64,000 bases of DNA from Silvibacterium dinghuense (GCF_004123295.1 NZ_SDMK01000002.1:950784-1014783), one strand, 5' to 3'. Counted from the first letter of the stretch, positions 1 through 7,998 are shown. Made by a program: numbers and translations. The notes: generated by a model from the sequence alone, not told the origin.

Positions 1-1059
1 CAACAGATCGATCTTGTTCAGAACCTCAATGCGAGGGGTCGAAAGCACATCCAGCTCGCCAAGCACCTTTTCCACCTCGGCCTTGTGCTCCTCCTGCATC
101 GGACTCGTGCAGTCGCGCACATGCACCAGCACCTCGGCCTTCTGTACCTCTTCCAAGGTCGCGCGGAAGGAGGTCACCAGCGTGTGCGGCAGGTCGCGGA
201 TGAACCCCACCGTATCGGAGAGCAGCACCTTGCGGCGGCTCGGCAACTGGATCGCCTTCAATTTCGGATCGAGCGTCGCAAACATCCGCGACGACTCCAG
301 CACCCCGGCGCGGGTGATCGTATTGAAGAGCGTGCTCTTCCCCGCATTCGTATAGCCGACCAGCGCCACCGCCGGCACCGGAACCGCCTCCCGCCGCTGC
401 CGCTGCTGCGCGCGCACCCGGCGAACACCCTCCAGCTCCTCGCGAAGCTGCAGCAGACGGCGCTGAATGCGTCGGCGATCCGTTTCAAGCTGCGTTTCTC
501 CAGGACCACGCGTACCGATGCCGCCGCCGAGCTGCGACATGGAGCGTCCGCGGCCGGTCAGGCGCGGCAACATATATTCGAGCTGCGCCAGCTCTACCTG
601 CAGCTGGCCCTCACGGGTACGCGCATGGCGGGCAAAGATGTCCAGGATGAGCTGGGTGCGGTCAACCACCCGGCACGGCAGCAGGTCTTCCAGGTTTCGC
701 AACTGGGTCGGAGTCAGGTCGTAGTCGAAAAGAACCACATCCGCGTGCGACGAGGCGACAATGCCGTGAATCTCGTCGATCTTGCCGCTGCCCAGCAGCG
801 TGGCGGGATCAGGCTTGGGACGCCGCTGTACCACTTCGGCCAGAATCGAAGCGCCTGCGGAGAGCACCAGCTCCCGGAACTCTTCGATGGAGGCTTCGAA
901 GTCGAAACTGCGCGTAGCCGTGGCATCGAGCCCGGAATCGTCAGCGCTTTCGCTGAGCAGCGCTGCGCTGCGTGCGAGTGAAGCCGTCCGTAGCTGCGGC
1001 CCCTTACGGTTGCCGAATTCGACGGACACCAGCACGGCGGATTCCCGCCGCGTTCCCAT
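1..1059 (-). CDS. hflX: GTPase HflX (3' end cut by window edge)
   Basis: Ribosome-associated GTPase of the Obg/HflX class, which binds the large subunit and splits stalled ribosomes. The N-terminal HflX domain is followed by the glycine-rich linker [11 protein letters not shown], a basic helical stretch and the G domain. Visible G motifs are GYTNAGKST (about residues 235-243), DTVGFI and NKIDLL; the last sits at the window edge, so only the C-terminal part is missing. I chose the ATG at 1059. The frame stays open a little further upstream but offers no better start. It follows hfq by 154 bp on the same strand, the hfq-hflX order known from proteobacteria, so co-transcription is likely. Confidence 0.95.
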   Translation of the reverse strand, partial: MGTRRESAVLVSVEFGNRKGPQLRTASLARSAALLSESADDSGLDATATRSFDFEASIEEFRELVLSAGASILAEVVQRRPKPDPATLLGSGKIDEIHGIVASSHADVVLFDYDLTPTQLRNLEDLLPCRVVDRTQLILDIFARHARTREGQLQVELAQLEYMLPRLTGRGRSMSQLGGGIGTRGPGETQLETDRRRIQRRLLQLREELEGVRRVRAQQRQRREAVPVPAVALVGYTNAGKSTLFNTITRAGVLESSRMFATLDPKLKAIQLPSRRKVLLSDTVGFIRDLPHTLVTSFRATLEEVQKAEVLVHVRDCTSPMQEEHKAEVEKVLGELDVLSTPRIEVLNKIDLL

Positions 1060-1213
1060 CTCTTGCGTATTTCCGCGCTCTGTCAAACTGCCAGTCCAGA
1101 CCTCTCCCCCAGCATAAAGCCTTGCCGGGGAGAGGCGGAACAAGCGCGAAGGCTGAACAGACCGGTCCAGCTCTTCCTAGAGAACGGAAGAATCCCGGAC
1201 CGGACGGCACACC

Positions 1214-1528
1214 CTACGAATGGGAATCGGAGCTGCCGGCTGCGGCCATGGCCGGCGCATGCGTCGGGGCATGGGCCGAGGTGGAAGCAGAGCTGGGCCG
1301 GTGATCGCTATGCAGTACGGAACGGCTGCTCACGACCGTGGAGATAGCGTGCTTGAAGATCAGCTGCTCCTGACTGTTGTTTTCGAGCAGTACCGAGTAC
1401 TTATCGAAAGAACGAATCTTGCCGGTGAGCTTCACACCGCTGACCAAATAGATGGTGATGGGAGTCTTATCTTTGCGAACGGTATTCAGAAAGGTGTCCT
1501 GAATATTCTGTGCCGGCTTGCTATCCAT
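1214..1528 (-). CDS. hfq: RNA chaperone Hfq
   Basis: Sm-like hexameric RNA chaperone that pairs small RNAs with mRNAs. The Sm core spans about residues 5-68 and shows the Sm1 pattern ([20 protein letters not shown]) and an Sm2 segment with KHAIST, where family members usually have KHAIS or YKHAI. A Ser/Ala/His-rich disordered tail brings it to 104 aa, close to proteobacterial Hfq and longer than Firmicutes forms. The ATG at 1528 has a clear Shine-Dalgarno, AAGGAGAT, nine bases upstream. hflX follows on the same strand. A candidate promoter lies about 215 bp upstream. Confidence 0.97.
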   Translation of the reverse strand: MDSKPAQNIQDTFLNTVRKDKTPITIYLVSGVKLTGKIRSFDKYSVLLENNSQEQLIFKHAISTVVSSRSVLHSDHRPSSASTSAHAPTHAPAMAAAGSSDSHS

Positions 1529-2139
1529 TGCCGATCTCCTTCTCGTAATGCTCTCGGGTTGTAGTACGAAACGACGCCAGTTCTAAAGAATTAGCAACTG
1601 CGGGAGACATATTACCTGCCCCCAGCTGCAGTATGGTTTATGTTCTTGAGCATCTCAAGGTTACCGCCGCCGACGGAAATTCCGAAGAATCGGCAGGCAT
1701 CCGGAAGCGCCCTCTGTATGCGTAGCCCGATAAAGTCGGCCTACTTTATAAAGAAACGCGTTTCACGGCAAAATCCCTTCGCCAACTTCTATCATTTCTT
1801 TCCGTCAGCAAAAGGCTCCTCTCCTCGAAGTACGCACGAACTTCACCTTTGGATGAGAAATTCCCGCCAGTGGGTGCATCCGCATCCTCGCGACAAAAAT
1901 TTATTTCCTTTTGTAATCCATTTCATGCCGTCATTGCCAACTCCGCTCACAGCATTTTTCGCTTTCCTGCTGCGGAGTTGCCCAGAAAAATCCGAAATGC
2001 GCCGGAAACTTCCCAGGCGGACCAGAGCATTTTTACTGACGGCATGAGGTCGCCGAGGCCACACCTCGAGCACCCGGCACTCACTTCCTCCATCACCCTC
2101 TACCATCACCGACGCAGACAGCTTCTGCTCCGCTCCTTA
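1529..2139. other. Gene-free stretch with nested inverted repeats
   Basis: No credible coding frame was found between hfq and the MITE-like element. CATGCCGTCA (1924-1933) is repeated inverted at 2037-2046. Inside it, CAACTCCGC (1938-1946) pairs with 1972-1980, and the 9-mer AGCATTTTT occurs directly at 1951 and 2026. The layout could fold as one RNA of about 120 nt on either strand. It does not match 6S, tmRNA, RNase P or SRP RNA as far as I can tell. Apart from this and the hfq promoter I see nothing in it. Confidence 0.4.
1743..1771 (-). promoter_or_regulatory. Candidate hfq promoter with palindromic spacer
   Basis: On the minus strand TTGCCG (1766-1771) and TAAAGT (1743-1748) are separated by 17 bases. 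The spacer contains the perfect palindrome GAAACGCGTTTC (1753-1764), which could be an operator. It would give a leader of roughly 200 nt for hfq. This is pattern matching only. Confidence 0.4.
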
Positions 2140-2406
2140 GAGCCTGTTATGAACTTTCGCGCGAGCGGCGTTGCCGGGGAAAATCGGCCCAGACGAGGCG
2201 GAGGCCGAAGGCATAGGCTATTCCTAGGCGAGGCCGACAACGAAGTATGGGCCGATTTTCCCCGCAACCCTTCAGGGCTGGGGCCAATTTTCCCGACCTC
2301 TTCGTCGCTCGCTGCTCGGATATAGCCCGATATCCGTCGCAACTCGCTCCTCGATCTCGTAAAAATTGGCGCCCAGCGCCGCCGTGGGAAAGTCCATAAC
2401 AGGCTC
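2140..2406. mobile_element. MITE-like element, 267 bp, no transposase
   Basis: The ends are near-perfect 19-bp terminal inverted repeats: GAGCCTGTTATGAACTTTC at 2140-2158 and the complement of GAGCCTGTTATGGACTTTC at 2388-2406, 18 of 19 matching. A TTA trinucleotide flanks both sides (2137-2139 and 2407-2409), as expected of a 3-bp target duplication. Inside, a 17-bp perfect inverted repeat (2175-2191 with 2248-2264, core GGGGAAAATCGGCCCA) and a second pair around 2284 and 2371 (CCAATTTT/AAAATTGG) make it highly foldable. There is no room for a transposase. The end sequence and TNA-type target suggest mobilisation by an IS5-family (IS1031-like) enzyme; that assignment is inference. Confidence 0.7.
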
Positions 2407-2497
2407 TTAGCCAGCATTGCAGGCAGCCGGAAGCATGAGAAGTGAGCGGCAAACACACGTCAGGCCAGGCAAAGGCCTTGGACTGCGGGGAAATCAT

Positions 2498-3721
2498 CTA
2501 CGCGTGGTGACGATGCCTTTCGCGCTCGCGGGCACGGGCCGGATGCGCACGGCGTGCCTTTTCCCGTGCCGGCGCGGTGCCGGCGGCTGGAGCGGCCTTC
2601 GGAGTCGGAGGCTCGGGCGGTCCAATCTTCTTCACCAGCGCTCCTTCGAGACGGAACGATTCGGTATCGAGATGCGCAGGCTTCGCAGCCCCCGTCGCAG
2701 GATCGATAGGAATGTCCGCATCGGCCGAGCTCTGGAAGGTAAAGACCGGCTCCTGCTGATTCTCGAAGGTACCGCTTGAGATCTTCACAGGAAGATAGCC
2801 CTGCAGGTTCCGGTCCCGGAATGCCGTCTCATAGCGATGCTTCTTCGTATTCCAGGTGAAGACACGCACCTGGTCGAAGTCATAAGGCAGCCCATCCTTC
2901 CAGGAGTTCAGCACAGTGACGTATTCCGGAGCCTGATGATCGGGAAAGCTGGAATCCGGGTCGTAGACCTTGCGCAGCAGGTATGCGCCCACATAGCGCT
3001 GTCCCTCGGAAAGGCCTGAAATCTCGTCCGGAATATCCACGTCGAGCATGCGCGACCAGATCCAGCCAGTCTCTCCCTGCGCATCACGAACCAGCCACCA
3101 GTCCTGAAGAATTGGCCCCGCAGGTTGAGCCTGCTCGGTCGTCTGTTTTCCGTCTTTGGATTTTGCGCCGGGCTTCGCGGGAGCGACAGGTACCGGAAGA
3201 GCCTGCGGCGGCATCGGCTTCGGCACCGAGGCGCGAACCAGCAACTGCAGCTTGGTGTTTTCCGGCAGCAGGTAGAAATGGTCCGCCTGCCGGCCCGGAG
3301 TCACGTGCACATAAGAGTCATCGCGCAGCACACCGGTGGCGATCACCGCATCCTGCGTATGCTGCTTGTCGAGCGCCGCAAATTGGTCATACACCTTTTG
3401 ATCGATGACCATGTGGCCGTCAATCCAGCCGATCTCGCCCTTGGTGTCCTTCACCTTATAAAAGCGCCGCGCATGATCGAGCACCAGCAGCTTTTCGCCG
3501 TTGCTCACCTCACCGACGCGATTCGAGACGGCGGCGAGGCGATCGCGCAGAAAGGTGCGCTTGGCCGAGACGTAGACATACTCCTGCGCCGGCTTGGGTG
3601 AGAAGCGGGCGCAGCCGGCAACCAGCAGCGTGGCGAACACGGGCAGGAGGCCCAGGGCAGCAGATGCGGAAGACCGCGCAAAACGGCGCGGTCGAAGCCG
3701 CGAGCCAGAAACAGACGACAT
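2498..3721 (-). CDS. Lipoprotein with two SH3-like domains
   Basis: Predicted envelope lipoprotein: a signal peptide ends in the lipobox LVAGC, with the lipidated Cys at residue 37. Two bacterial SH3-like segments follow, at about 45-105 (ending in GEIGWIDGHM) and 130-220 (ending in GETGWIWSRM). Such domains usually bind peptidoglycan peptides. The middle region holds a repeated DYDFDQ-type beta-rich part, and the C-terminus is Pro/Ala/Arg/His-rich and probably disordered. 407 aa; function not known from the sequence. Monocistronic, with the MITE-like element 92 bp downstream. Confidence 0.75.
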   Translation of the reverse strand: MSSVSGSRLRPRRFARSSASAALGLLPVFATLLVAGCARFSPKPAQEYVYVSAKRTFLRDRLAAVSNRVGEVSNGEKLLVLDHARRFYKVKDTKGEIGWIDGHMVIDQKVYDQFAALDKQHTQDAVIATGVLRDDSYVHVTPGRQADHFYLLPENTKLQLLVRASVPKPMPPQALPVPVAPAKPGAKSKDGKQTTEQAQPAGPILQDWWLVRDAQGETGWIWSRMLDVDIPDEISGLSEGQRYVGAYLLRKVYDPDSSFPDHQAPEYVTVLNSWKDGLPYDFDQVRVFTWNTKKHRYETAFRDRNLQGYLPVKISSGTFENQQEPVFTFQSSADADIPIDPATGAAKPAHLDTESFRLEGALVKKIGPPEPPTPKAAPAAGTAPAREKARRAHPARARERERHRHHA

Positions 3722-3876
3722 TGCTTTTACTCTAACGAGAGAGACCTTCGCTGTGAGCAGTCTGCGCAGATTTTTCGGCGCTTTGCAACGCGGGGAACCT
3801 GATACGAAAACCCACAGCCCGATAACTTCTGATGCAATACCCCGGCACTGAGACTATGCCGGGAACGAGTAGAAAA

Positions 3877-5007
3877 CTATTTGGCAGAGACTACAGCCAG
3901 CGCGCCGGTAGGATCGGTACCCGTCGTGGCTGTGGCCAGACTGGTCAGAGCGCCGGTTCCGCTGCCGATGGTAAAGACCTGCAGGTCGGGTGAGCCGCCG
4001 GAATTGGCGACAGCGAGATAGGCATCGGTCTGATCTTCAACAAGGCTCGCTGGGTTAGTGCCTGTGGTAAACGGAGAGCCGCTGATCTTGCTGAGCGCCC
4101 CCGTACTGCTGGTCAGGGTAAAAGCGCTGATCGTGCCGTCCGTACGGTTGGCCACATAGACGTAGCTGCCGGTCGAATCCACCAGCACGGCGACTGGTCC
4201 GAGTCCGGTCGCATAGGGCGAACCGGAAATCTCCGTCAGTCCCCCGTTCGAGGCAATCGACAACACACGAACGCCGTTCAGGCCCGTCTCGGTGACAAAC
4301 AGATACTTGCTCTCGGGATCGACGGCGAGGCCATAATCGGCATTGTTTGTGCTCTTCGGCTTGAGGATCAGGTTGCTTTTCCCGAGCGCGCCCGTCGAGG
4401 CATTGAAGGTCAGGATGTCCACCCCGCCGGTGCCCAGCGAGACATAGGCCAGCGTTCCGGCCGGGGTGAAGGTGATGGCGTTCGGACTCCCGGAGTCGAG
4501 AGCGATATTGCCCGCCGAGGTAAGCAGGCCGGTGGAGGTGTTGATCGAAAACAGGTAGGCCGTGGGCGTGAGATCGACGGCAACCAGCCACTTGCCGGTA
4601 GGATCGATGGCGATCGCATTGGGGCTGATCTGCGAAACCACGGCGCTGCCGCTGTTCAACAGCGAAAGCGCGCCGCCGGTGCCGACGGAATAGCCATAAA
4701 TCGCACCGGCAAGGCTGGCGACGTAGGTAAAGGCGCCATTTGGCGTCGCTGCAATCGAGCTGGGCGCAACACCGAGGGAATAGGGCGAGTTCGAGGTCAC
4801 GGCGAGGCCGCTGGAGCTGAGCGAAAACCCTGCCACTGAACCCGTCGTCGCATTCGCTACATAAAGGTAATTGCCGGTGCCGCTGCTGCCACTGCTCCCC
4901 GACGATTCCGACACAAAGAACTTACCGCAGCCGGCCATCAGCAGCAGGACGACCAACAGAACCGGAGCACCGAAGCGCTCACACCGGGATCGGAGACTGG
5001 GAGACAT
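3877..5007 (-). CDS. Beta-propeller lipoprotein (lactonase / YncE-like)
   Basis: Secreted lipoprotein with a seven-bladed propeller of the 6-phosphogluconolactonase/YncE type. Repeated blade motifs such as YLYVAN, YVYVANRTDGTISAF and YLFVTE recur about every 45 residues. I place the start at the second Met (ATG at 5007), giving a signal peptide with lipobox LLMAGC and Cys at residue 27; the longer frame from 5022 adds five unlikely residues. A Ser/Gly linker follows the Cys. Acidobacteria carry many such paralogues and the substrate cannot be told; a scaffold role is as likely as catalysis. A CCCGGCA/TGCCGGG hairpin (3841-3863) lies just downstream. Confidence 0.75.
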   Translation of the reverse strand: MSPSLRSRCERFGAPVLLVVLLLMAGCGKFFVSESSGSSGSSGTGNYLYVANATTGSVAGFSLSSSGLAVTSNSPYSLGVAPSSIAATPNGAFTYVASLAGAIYGYSVGTGGALSLLNSGSAVVSQISPNAIAIDPTGKWLVAVDLTPTAYLFSINTSTGLLTSAGNIALDSGSPNAITFTPAGTLAYVSLGTGGVDILTFNASTGALGKSNLILKPKSTNNADYGLAVDPESKYLFVTETGLNGVRVLSIASNGGLTEISGSPYATGLGPVAVLVDSTGSYVYVANRTDGTISAFTLTSSTGALSKISGSPFTTGTNPASLVEDQTDAYLAVANSGGSPDLQVFTIGSGTGALTSLATATTGTDPTGALAVVSAK

Positions 5008-5216
5008 TGTATGCACGCACACCTTTCGACGCAGAGACGCAGCAAAGAGTCGCAGCGCTCACACAGGACACCGGTTAGACCTGTTTTCTGCCTCCTCAGT
5101 TAACACCGCTTTGCTTGGCTTTGTCTCGCCCCGGGCAGCGAAGTGCGCGGATGGGCGGCCGATACCGGATTTCCGCGGATGAAATGCACCGAAACGGGCT
5201 TGCATCGCCGGCCCAT

Positions 5217-5245
5217 AAAAAAACAGGCCTGCCGAAGCAGGCCTG
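5217..5245 (-). terminator. Intrinsic terminator of the ahp operon
   Basis: On the minus strand a 9-bp perfect stem (5224-5232 with 5237-5245, CAGGCCTGC) closes a four-base loop and is followed by seven consecutive T residues (5217-5223). It lies 23 bp past the ahpD stop codon. Confidence 0.9.
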
Positions 5246-5268
5246 ATGACTCAACCCATCATGCAGCG

Positions 5269-5820
5269 TTAGACGGCAGCTGTTTCCGCTGCGACTACAC
5301 GCTCGGTATCGAGGACGGTGCCGATCGCGTGCAGGATCGAGGCAATGCGAACGATGGTAAGGATCTGCTCCTCACCGATTCCCTTTTCGCGGACGACCTT
5401 CTCATGCGAATCGACGCACTTGCCGCAGCCGTTGATGGCCGAAACCGCCAGCGCCCAGAGTTCGAAGTCGACATGCTCGACGCCATGCGTGCGCAGCGCG
5501 TTCATACGCAGCTTGGCGGGCAGGGTCGCGTACTTCTCGTTCGAGGTGAGGTGCAGGAAGCGGTAGTAGATATTGTTCATGCCCATCACCGCGGCAGCCG
5601 ACTTGGCAGCCTCGAGCGCCTGGGCGGAAAGATGCTTGGCCGCTTCTTCGAGAGCCGCCGCGGTCAACGCGTCGTTACGGGTGGCAATGGCCGAAACAAC
5701 GACCGTACCCCAGAGCTGCTGCGGGGTGAGCTCGGTGTTCTGGCGGATGAGCGAGGAGTAGTTCAGCTTGAGGTCCTTGGCGTAGGACGGCAGCGCATCA
5801 ATCAGGGTATCGATAGCCAT
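5269..5820 (-). CDS. ahpD: Alkylhydroperoxidase AhpD
   Basis: Carboxymuconolactone-decarboxylase-fold peroxidase that re-reduces AhpC through its own CxxC dithiol, fed by lipoamide in mycobacteria. The catalytic set is present: E120, C132-GK-C135 and H139, matching the Glu/Cys-x-x-Cys/His proton relay. At 183 aa it has the normal length. It is the last gene of perR-ahpC-ahpD, 230 bp after ahpC, and is followed by a strong terminator. The spacer ahead of it holds an unusual degenerate repeat. Confidence 0.93.
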   Translation of the reverse strand: MAIDTLIDALPSYAKDLKLNYSSLIRQNTELTPQQLWGTVVVSAIATRNDALTAAALEEAAKHLSAQALEAAKSAAAVMGMNNIYYRFLHLTSNEKYATLPAKLRMNALRTHGVEHVDFELWALAVSAINGCGKCVDSHEKVVREKGIGEEQILTIVRIASILHAIGTVLDTERVVAAETAAV

Positions 5821-5942
5821 GGTGCGGTTCCTTTCTTCTTATGGGCATGTAATCGCGATCGCGCCGAAACGGCAGCGGCACCGCGGATTTACGCCTGAGA
5901 GCAGGAAGGCGGCGCCTATTGAGCGCCGCCCCTGCGGTCTGA

Positions 5943-6033
5943 GTTGTGAGTTTCCAGTCCTCAGTTGCCAGTCTTCAGTCCCCACTTGCGAGTCCCCAGT
6001 CCTCGGGAACTGACAACTGGCAACTGACAACTT
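5943..6033. repeat. Degenerate CAACTG-type tandem repeat between ahpC and ahpD
   Basis: About a dozen imperfect short units run head to tail between ahpC and ahpD. Read on the minus strand they are variants of RACTG plus one to four bases, for example CAGTTGCCAGTTGTCAGTT and GACTGGGGACTC. No unit is exact and there is no fixed spacer, so it is not CRISPR. Only three bases (TAA region) separate it from the ahpC stop codon at its right edge. Confidence 0.6.
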
Positions 6034-6050
6034 TGTGCCCGGTTGTGCGC

Positions 6051-6587
6051 TTACGCGTTGAGGGTGGCTTCGCCCTTCTGCCAGTTGCAGGGGCAGAGCT
6101 CGTCGGTCTGGAGGGCGTCGAGTACGCGGAGGACTTCCTGGGGGTTGCGGCCCACCGAGAGGTCGGTGACGTAGACGAAGCGGATGATGTTCTCCGGATC
6201 GACGATGAAGGTGGCGCGCTGGGCAACGCCGGCGTTCAGGTCGAGGATGCCGAGCTGCTCGCAGAGATCACGCTTGATGTCGGAGAGCATGGGGAAGGGC
6301 AGGTCCTTCAGATCGGCATGGTTGTTGCGCCACGCGAGGTGCACGAACTCGGAGTCGGTGCTGCCACCCAGGACCTGGGCATCGCGATCGGCGAATTCGT
6401 TGTTGATCTTGCCGAAGGCTGCAATCTCGGTCGGACAGACGAAGGTGAAGTCCTTGGGCCAGAAGAAGTAGACCTTCCACTTGCCGGGATAGCTCTGCTC
6501 GGTGATGGTCTCGAAGGCCTTGGCCTGGTCGGTGCTGACGGTGGCCGTCATGTTGAAAGAGGGGAACTTCTCGCCAACTGTAAGCAT
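6051..6587 (-). CDS. ahpC: Peroxiredoxin AhpC, AhpD-coupled type
   Basis: Two-Cys peroxiredoxin that reduces hydrogen peroxide, organic peroxides and peroxynitrite. The peroxidatic Cys is C51 in DFTFVCPTE. The C-terminus has a CPC pair (C165 and C167), as in the three-cysteine mycobacterial AhpC, rather than the single resolving Cys of the AhpF-dependent enzymes. This fits the neighbouring ahpD as reductase. ATG at 6587 has AAAGGAG eight bases upstream. The 107-bp gap to perR is AT-rich and may hold a second promoter. Confidence 0.95.
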   Translation of the reverse strand: MLTVGEKFPSFNMTATVSTDQAKAFETITEQSYPGKWKVYFFWPKDFTFVCPTEIAAFGKINNEFADRDAQVLGGSTDSEFVHLAWRNNHADLKDLPFPMLSDIKRDLCEQLGILDLNAGVAQRATFIVDPENIIRFVYVTDLSVGRNPQEVLRVLDALQTDELCPCNWQKGEATLNA

Positions 6588-6694
6588 GGATGACTCCTTT
6601 AAAAAGTTAGGGACAGAGGTATAAAAGTCTGGCTAGAGACAGCTGTATCGACTGCCTGTTTCGAGACAGAAAAGGGACGGATAAAAAATCGAAC

Positions 6695-7147
6695 TTATTG
6701 TGGAGTGGGCTGCTGGCACTCGGCACAGAGGCCAAGCACATCCACGGCGTAACGCTGCACCAGGAAACCATCCGGCAGATGGCCTTCGGCAGGCGCCAGG
6801 CCCAGCTCTTCCGCATCGATATCGCGGATCGCCTTGCACTGGATGCAGACGAGATGATGATGCGGACGGGAGTTAGTCTCCACCCGAAGCGTGCCATGGT
6901 GCAGGCTCACCTCGCGGAAGACGCCGCTCTCAATAAACAGATGGATGGTCTTGTAGACCGTGGCCAGCGAGATAGAAGGGATGCGGCTGCGGACGCGGCC
7001 GTAAACCTCCTCGGGGCTCGGATGACCGTGCATGGCACACAGCTCTTCGTACACCACCTGCCGCTGGTGAGTCACGGCGATACCCGCCTCCTCACACAAG
7101 GACCGGAAGCAGAAGTTCAGAAGCTCGCTGGTATCAGAGGTTGCCAT
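6695..7147 (-). CDS. perR: Fur-family peroxide regulator (PerR-like)
   Basis: Metal-dependent winged-helix repressor of the Fur family. The DNA-binding domain covers about residues 1-85. Metal ligands visible are H40/H42, the HHH run at 96-98, D109 and two CxxC zinc pairs (C101/C104 and C141/C144). An Asp at 109, where Fur normally has Glu, favours PerR, as does the downstream ahpC-ahpD pair. PerR senses peroxide by metal-catalysed histidine oxidation, which releases the operator. A perfect AT-rich inverted repeat sits 17-33 bp upstream of the start, so autoregulation is likely. Exact metal specificity is not provable from sequence. Confidence 0.88.
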   Translation of the reverse strand: MATSDTSELLNFCFRSLCEEAGIAVTHQRQVVYEELCAMHGHPSPEEVYGRVRSRIPSISLATVYKTIHLFIESGVFREVSLHHGTLRVETNSRPHHHLVCIQCKAIRDIDAEELGLAPAEGHLPDGFLVQRYAVDVLGLCAECQQPTPQ

Positions 7148-7163
7148 CGCTAAAATCTATTAA

Positions 7164-7180
7164 ATAATAACTACTATTAT
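7164..7180. promoter_or_regulatory. Candidate PerR/Fur operator
   Basis: ATAATA (7164-7169) and TATTAT (7175-7180) form a perfect 6-5-6 inverted repeat in a very AT-rich patch, 17 bp upstream of the perR ATG. Size and base composition fit Fur/PerR boxes (consensus TTATAATNATTATAA), though the match is partial. Confidence 0.6.
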
Positions 7181-7216
7181 CCGTCAAGAATTATTGGAGT
7201 TGGCGATAGCAGAGTA

Positions 7217-7243
7217 TTTGTAATTACAAAAACAGCATTACAA
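7217..7243. promoter_or_regulatory. Candidate BrnA operator
   Basis: A perfect 14-bp palindrome TTTGTAATTACAAA (7217-7230) is followed 14 bp on by a repeat of its ATTACAA half (7237-7243), immediately upstream of brnT. BrnA-type antitoxins repress their own promoter through a ribbon-helix-helix fold, so this is the natural candidate operator. Confidence 0.55.
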
Positions 7244-7250
7244 TCAAAGC

Positions 7251-7547
7251 ATGCCGCTTCGGATCGAGTGGGATGAAAGCAAGAACCGGTCCAACCAGCG
7301 CAAGCACGGTTTGAGCTTTGAAGAGGCCAGCCAGGTTTTTCATGATCCCATGCAGGTCTCTATCCAAGACCGGATCGAGAACGGGGAGCGGCGTTGGCAA
7401 ACCTTCGGAATGGTGCGGGGCATCCTGCTGGTGATGGCCGCGCACACGGTTCGGGACGATCCGGAGGCTGAGATGGTGATCCGGATCATCTCCGCAAGAC
7501 GCGCTACGCGGCAGGAGAGACGCTTCTATGAAAACGAAAATGGTTAG
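7251..7547 (+). CDS. brnT: BrnT-family toxin
   Basis: RelE-like ribonuclease toxin of the BrnT family. The signature FxxDxxKNRSNQRKHGLSFEEA at the N-terminus (here starting IEWDESKN) and the C-terminal ISARRATRQERRFYE box are both present, including the conserved Arg-rich end. 98 aa, normal size. The stop overlaps the antitoxin start by 20 bp, the usual toxin-first order of brnTA. BrnT arrests translation under stress and is neutralised by BrnA. Confidence 0.92.
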   Translation: MPLRIEWDESKNRSNQRKHGLSFEEASQVFHDPMQVSIQDRIENGERRWQTFGMVRGILLVMAAHTVRDDPEAEMVIRIISARRATRQERRFYENENG

Positions 7548-7839
7548 CTACACACTGGAGACGCTACCTCCACTCACTCAGGCGCAGGAAACCAGCCTGA
7601 AGGCCCTGGCTGCGCGTCCCGAGAGCGAAATCGACCTCAGCGATATTCCGGAGTTAAGCGAAGAGCAGTGGAAGCATGCCAGGCGTGGCGCGTTCTACCG
7701 TCCCGTGAAGCGCCAGATCACAGCCCGCATCGACGCCGACGTGCTTGAATGGCTGAAGGCTCAGGGCAAGGGGTATCAGTCCCGTATCAATGCCATCCTA
7801 CGCCGGGAAATGTTGGCAGCTTCTGGCCAACGGTCCTGA
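7528..7839 (+). CDS. brnA: BrnA-family antitoxin
   Basis: Antitoxin partner of BrnT. The C-terminal half carries the family core KRQITARIDADVLEWLKAQG then a second helix, a ribbon-helix-helix DNA-binding fold. The N-terminal half, with the SEIDLSDIPE acidic motif, is the toxin-binding part. 103 aa. The 20-bp overlap with brnT implies coupled translation. It probably binds the palindrome upstream of brnT. Confidence 0.9.
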   Translation: MKTKMVSYTLETLPPLTQAQETSLKALAARPESEIDLSDIPELSEEQWKHARRGAFYRPVKRQITARIDADVLEWLKAQGKGYQSRINAILRREMLAASGQRS

Positions 7840-7911
7840 CGACAGCGACTGCTTCGCTCTGGGGAATATCGACATATAGCTGTATTGGAATAGCAGGGGT
7901 TAGTCCAATGC

Positions 7912-7962
7912 TGTCATTCCCGACCGATGCGAGCCAAAAGCGAGCGCAGTGGAGGGATGACA
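7912..7962. repeat. REP-like extragenic palindrome
   Basis: TGTCATTCC (7912-7920) and GGGATGACA (7954-7962) are complementary apart from one G-T pair. They bracket a GC-rich core reading AGCCAAAAGCGAGCGCAG. Just upstream ATTGGA/TCCAAT (7884-7909) is a second small inverted repeat. The TGTCATTCC...GCGAGCG...GGATGACA style resembles dispersed extragenic repeats of many bacteria; copy number cannot be judged from one window. Confidence 0.45.
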
Positions 7963-7998
7963 ATGTGCCTAATGGCTACAGGTGGATATCGCCTAGAA

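Noticed and set aside
85-981. 298-codon open frame on the plus strand
   Set aside because: Antisense to hflX, whose GTPase motifs are unmistakable; composition is a mirror of the real gene.
1849-2456. Several overlapping open frames on both strands around the MITE-like element
   Set aside because: They cross palindromes, resemble no transposase or other family, and lack ribosome binding sites.
5943-6033. Possible CRISPR array
   Set aside because: Units are short, inexact and lack spacers; no cas genes nearby.
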